NCBI RefSeq assembly: GCF_038725785.1
Contig: NZ_CP109796.1
Span: forward strand, 1,922,001-1,986,000
Length of the DNA: 64,000 nt
DNA from: Termitidicoccus mucosus
Lineage (GTDB): Bacteria > Verrucomicrobiota > Verrucomicrobiia > Opitutales > Opitutaceae
Direction: 5' to 3'
Made by a program: the position numbers and the translations under genes. This document shows positions 62,602-64,000 of the stretch, one piece after another (position 1 is the first letter of the stretch; every line of letters starts with the position of its first letter). The notes beneath the pieces are model-generated. The model worked only from the letters and a program-made list of their open reading frames with translations, was not told where the DNA came from and made no database searches.

Positions 62602-62985
62602 ATGACAGAAAACGAAATTGGCAAAATCGTTGTGAATGAAGCAATGCGGCTCCACATGGAATTGGGGCCGGGATTGCTGGAGACGGTTTACGAAGTCCTG
62701 CTTGCCAAAATACTCGAAAAGCAAGGATTGGCCGTCCAACGCCAAGTCCTCGTCCCAATTCGTTTTCACGGGATGAGTTTCGACGAAGGGTTTCGGGCAG
62801 ACATCATTGTCGGGGAAAAAGTCATTCTTGAGTTAAAATCAGTCGAGCGACCAAACCCCGCCCATAAGAAACAAGTTCTCACCTATTTGAAGCTGACCGG
62901 ATTGAAACTCGGTTTCTTGCTGAATTTCGGGGAGGAGCTCATGAAAAACGGCATCACTCGCGTCATAAACGGACAACTGGAATAA
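62602..62985 (+). CDS. GxxExxY family protein inside the nuo operon
   Basis: A 127-residue protein with the signature GPGLLETVY (about 20-28) and the ADIIVGEKVILELKSVE core (D, then E-L-K), like the gene at 39927 but of a different subfamily (about one third identical by eye). Start at 62602 (MTENEIGKIV). Function unknown; the D/E-x-K arrangement suggests a nuclease-like fold. It stands 44 bp after nuoM and 6 bp before a 35-bp perfect inverted repeat. Confidence 0.9.
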   Translation: MTENEIGKIVVNEAMRLHMELGPGLLETVYEVLLAKILEKQGLAVQRQVLVPIRFHGMSFDEGFRADIIVGEKVILELKSVERPNPAHKKQVLTYLKLTGLKLGFLLNFGEELMKNGITRVINGQLE

Positions 62986-62991
62986 AACATG

Positions 62992-63080
62992 AGGATTCTC
63001 ACACAAAGGCACGGAGGCACAAAGGAGGAGGGGAATATTTTCCATTCCTTTGTGCCTCCGTGCCTTTGTGTGAGAATCCT
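62992..63080. repeat. 35-bp perfect inverted repeat after the second GxxExxY gene
   Basis: Arms 62992-63026 and 63046-63080 are exact reverse complements (core ACACAAAGGCACGGAGGCAC) separated by 19 nt. The arms consist of short near-repeats (cacaaaggcacggaggcac). No T-tract. The hairpin would be one of the strongest in this region. Confidence 0.95.
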
Positions 63081-63159
63081 GAAAACGCAGCCGAATCACC
63101 ATTGAGTTAAAACCTCCCTCGCGCCGGCGCCGACAAATTCAAAATCAAAAACTTTCACC

Positions 63160-64000
63160 ATGCCACTCCTGCCCTGGACCATTTACCTGACCTTTGCCGG
63201 CGCGCTGCTCGCTTATCTCGCGGGCCGTCAATCGCCCGGCGCGGCCCGCTGCGTCGCGCTCCTCACCGCGCTCGCGGGCTGGGGAGTCGCGCTGGCCGCC
63301 GCCGCCGGCTTCACGCCCGCCGCCGCGCTGGCTGACCTCGTCAACTGCCCTTGGATTCCGCAACTCGGCATCCGCTACCACCTCGCGGCGGACGGCATCA
63401 GCATGACGCTCGTCGTCCTCACCGGGCTCGCCGCCACCGCCGGCATCCTTTTTTCGTGGAACATCGACGAGCGCGCCGGCGAGTTCTTCGCGCTCTACCT
63501 CGCGCTCATCGGCGGCGTTTACGGCGTGTTTCTCAGCGCGGATGTTTTCCTGTTCTTCGTCTTCTACGAAATCGCCATCGTCCCAAAATATTTCCTCATC
63601 GCGAAATGGGGCTCCACCAACCGCGAATACGGCGCGATGAAACTCGTGCTCTACTCGTTCGCGGGCAGCGCCTCGTCCTTGCCGGGTGCTCTGGGCCTAC
63701 GCCGCCAGCGGCGCGCGGGCTTCGGACTCGCGCAACTCGCGGTCGCGGCGGCCAATTTCACCCCGGTGCAGCAAACCGGCATGTTCGCGCTCGTGTTCAC
63801 CGGCTTCGCCGTGCTCGCGGCATGTTTCCTTCCACACGGCGCCGACCGGCGTGGCCGCGCCCACCGGAGCGTCGATGCTGCTGGCCGGCGTCGTCATGAA
63901 ACTCGGCGCCTACGGCTGCCTCCGCGTCGGCATCGGACTGTTCCCGGCGGGGCTGGAATTTTTCCAGCCCGTGCTCATCGCGCTCGCCCTCATCGGCATC
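63160..64000 (+). pseudogene. second NuoM-like subunit, 3' part outside window, with multiple frameshifts
   Basis: Starts at ATG 63160 (MPLLPWTIYLTF) and runs off the right edge. The N-terminal part (about 165 residues, with DGISMTLVVLTGL and FYEIAIVPKYFLI, where the catalytic Glu lies) is intact. Then the true frame shifts near 63670, 63685 and 63718, each as if one base were missing, and again near 63820 and 63829, with a likely 3-bp loss (the Trp of FHTW) near 63836. After that GVVMKLGAYGCLRVGIG is readable to the edge. It is a NuoM paralogue. The dense one-base deletions look like base-calling errors in GC runs rather than slow decay. Confidence 0.75.

Noticed and set aside
60884-62758. 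624-codon minus-strand frame opposite nuoL/nuoM
   Set aside because: Charged low-complexity shadow of hydrophobic membrane-protein genes.

Overview
The window looks like a chromosomal segment of a GC-rich Verrucomicrobiota bacterium, most likely family Opitutaceae. Reasons: DUF4838 proteins in multiple copies, secreted sulfatases next to pectinolytic enzymes, a Gly-rich/TM C-terminal sorting-like tag, a two-ExbD TonB operon, and rpmI-rplT-pheST-gatCAB next to complex I genes. The taxon is inferred from gene content only. Almost no start codon is preceded by a recognisable Shine-Dalgarno sequence.

Region 1 (1-28.9 kb) is a polysaccharide-degradation island. A minus-strand operon (about 18.06 kb down to 2.46 kb) encodes a secreted alpha/beta hydrolase, a sodium:solute symporter, a cytoplasmic glycosidase-like protein, a DUF4838-TIG-NHL surface protein, two sulfatases, an STN-like/esterase fusion and a GH28 polygalacturonase. 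A truncated DUF4838 gene and a third sulfatase converge on it from the left edge. An IclR regulator sits beside it. A divergent pair of operons around 22 kb encodes amidohydrolase, SDR and D-threonine-aldolase-like protein on one side and class III aminotransferase, M81 peptidase, RidA, DUF4838 protein and PL1-like pectate lyase on the other. Together they suggest extracellular attack on a uronate-rich, acetylated and sulfated glycan, uptake by the symporter, and a small amine or amino-acid catabolic branch under IclR control.

Region 2 (29-37.5 kb) holds a polar amino-acid ABC transporter, then a convergent minus-strand operon exbB-exbD-exbD-tonB-TPR-two coiled-coil membrane proteins ending in a strong terminator, then tRNA-Lys(CTT), tRNA-Thr(TGT) and tRNA-Gln(CTG).

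Region 3 (37.5-51.5 kb) is mostly housekeeping: rpmI, rplT, terminator, pheS, pheT, gatC, gatA, gatB, malic enzyme, an OmpR-type two-component system and a small membrane-anchored protein. pheS and pheT are split by a GxxExxY gene bounded by inverted repeats, gatC-gatA by a 27-bp palindrome, and gatB contains a strikingly AT-rich internal block.

Region 4 (51.7-64 kb) is a complex I operon: nuoA, B, (MBL-fold gene), C, D, I, H, J, K, L, M, (GxxExxY gene), second nuoM-like gene running off the edge. nuoE, F and G are absent. Several intergenic gaps carry different low-complexity inverted repeats. nuoL and the terminal nuoM-like gene contain apparent single-base deletions, which may be sequence errors. 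The most interesting pattern is the insertion of palindrome-bounded genes and palindromic spacers into essential operons.
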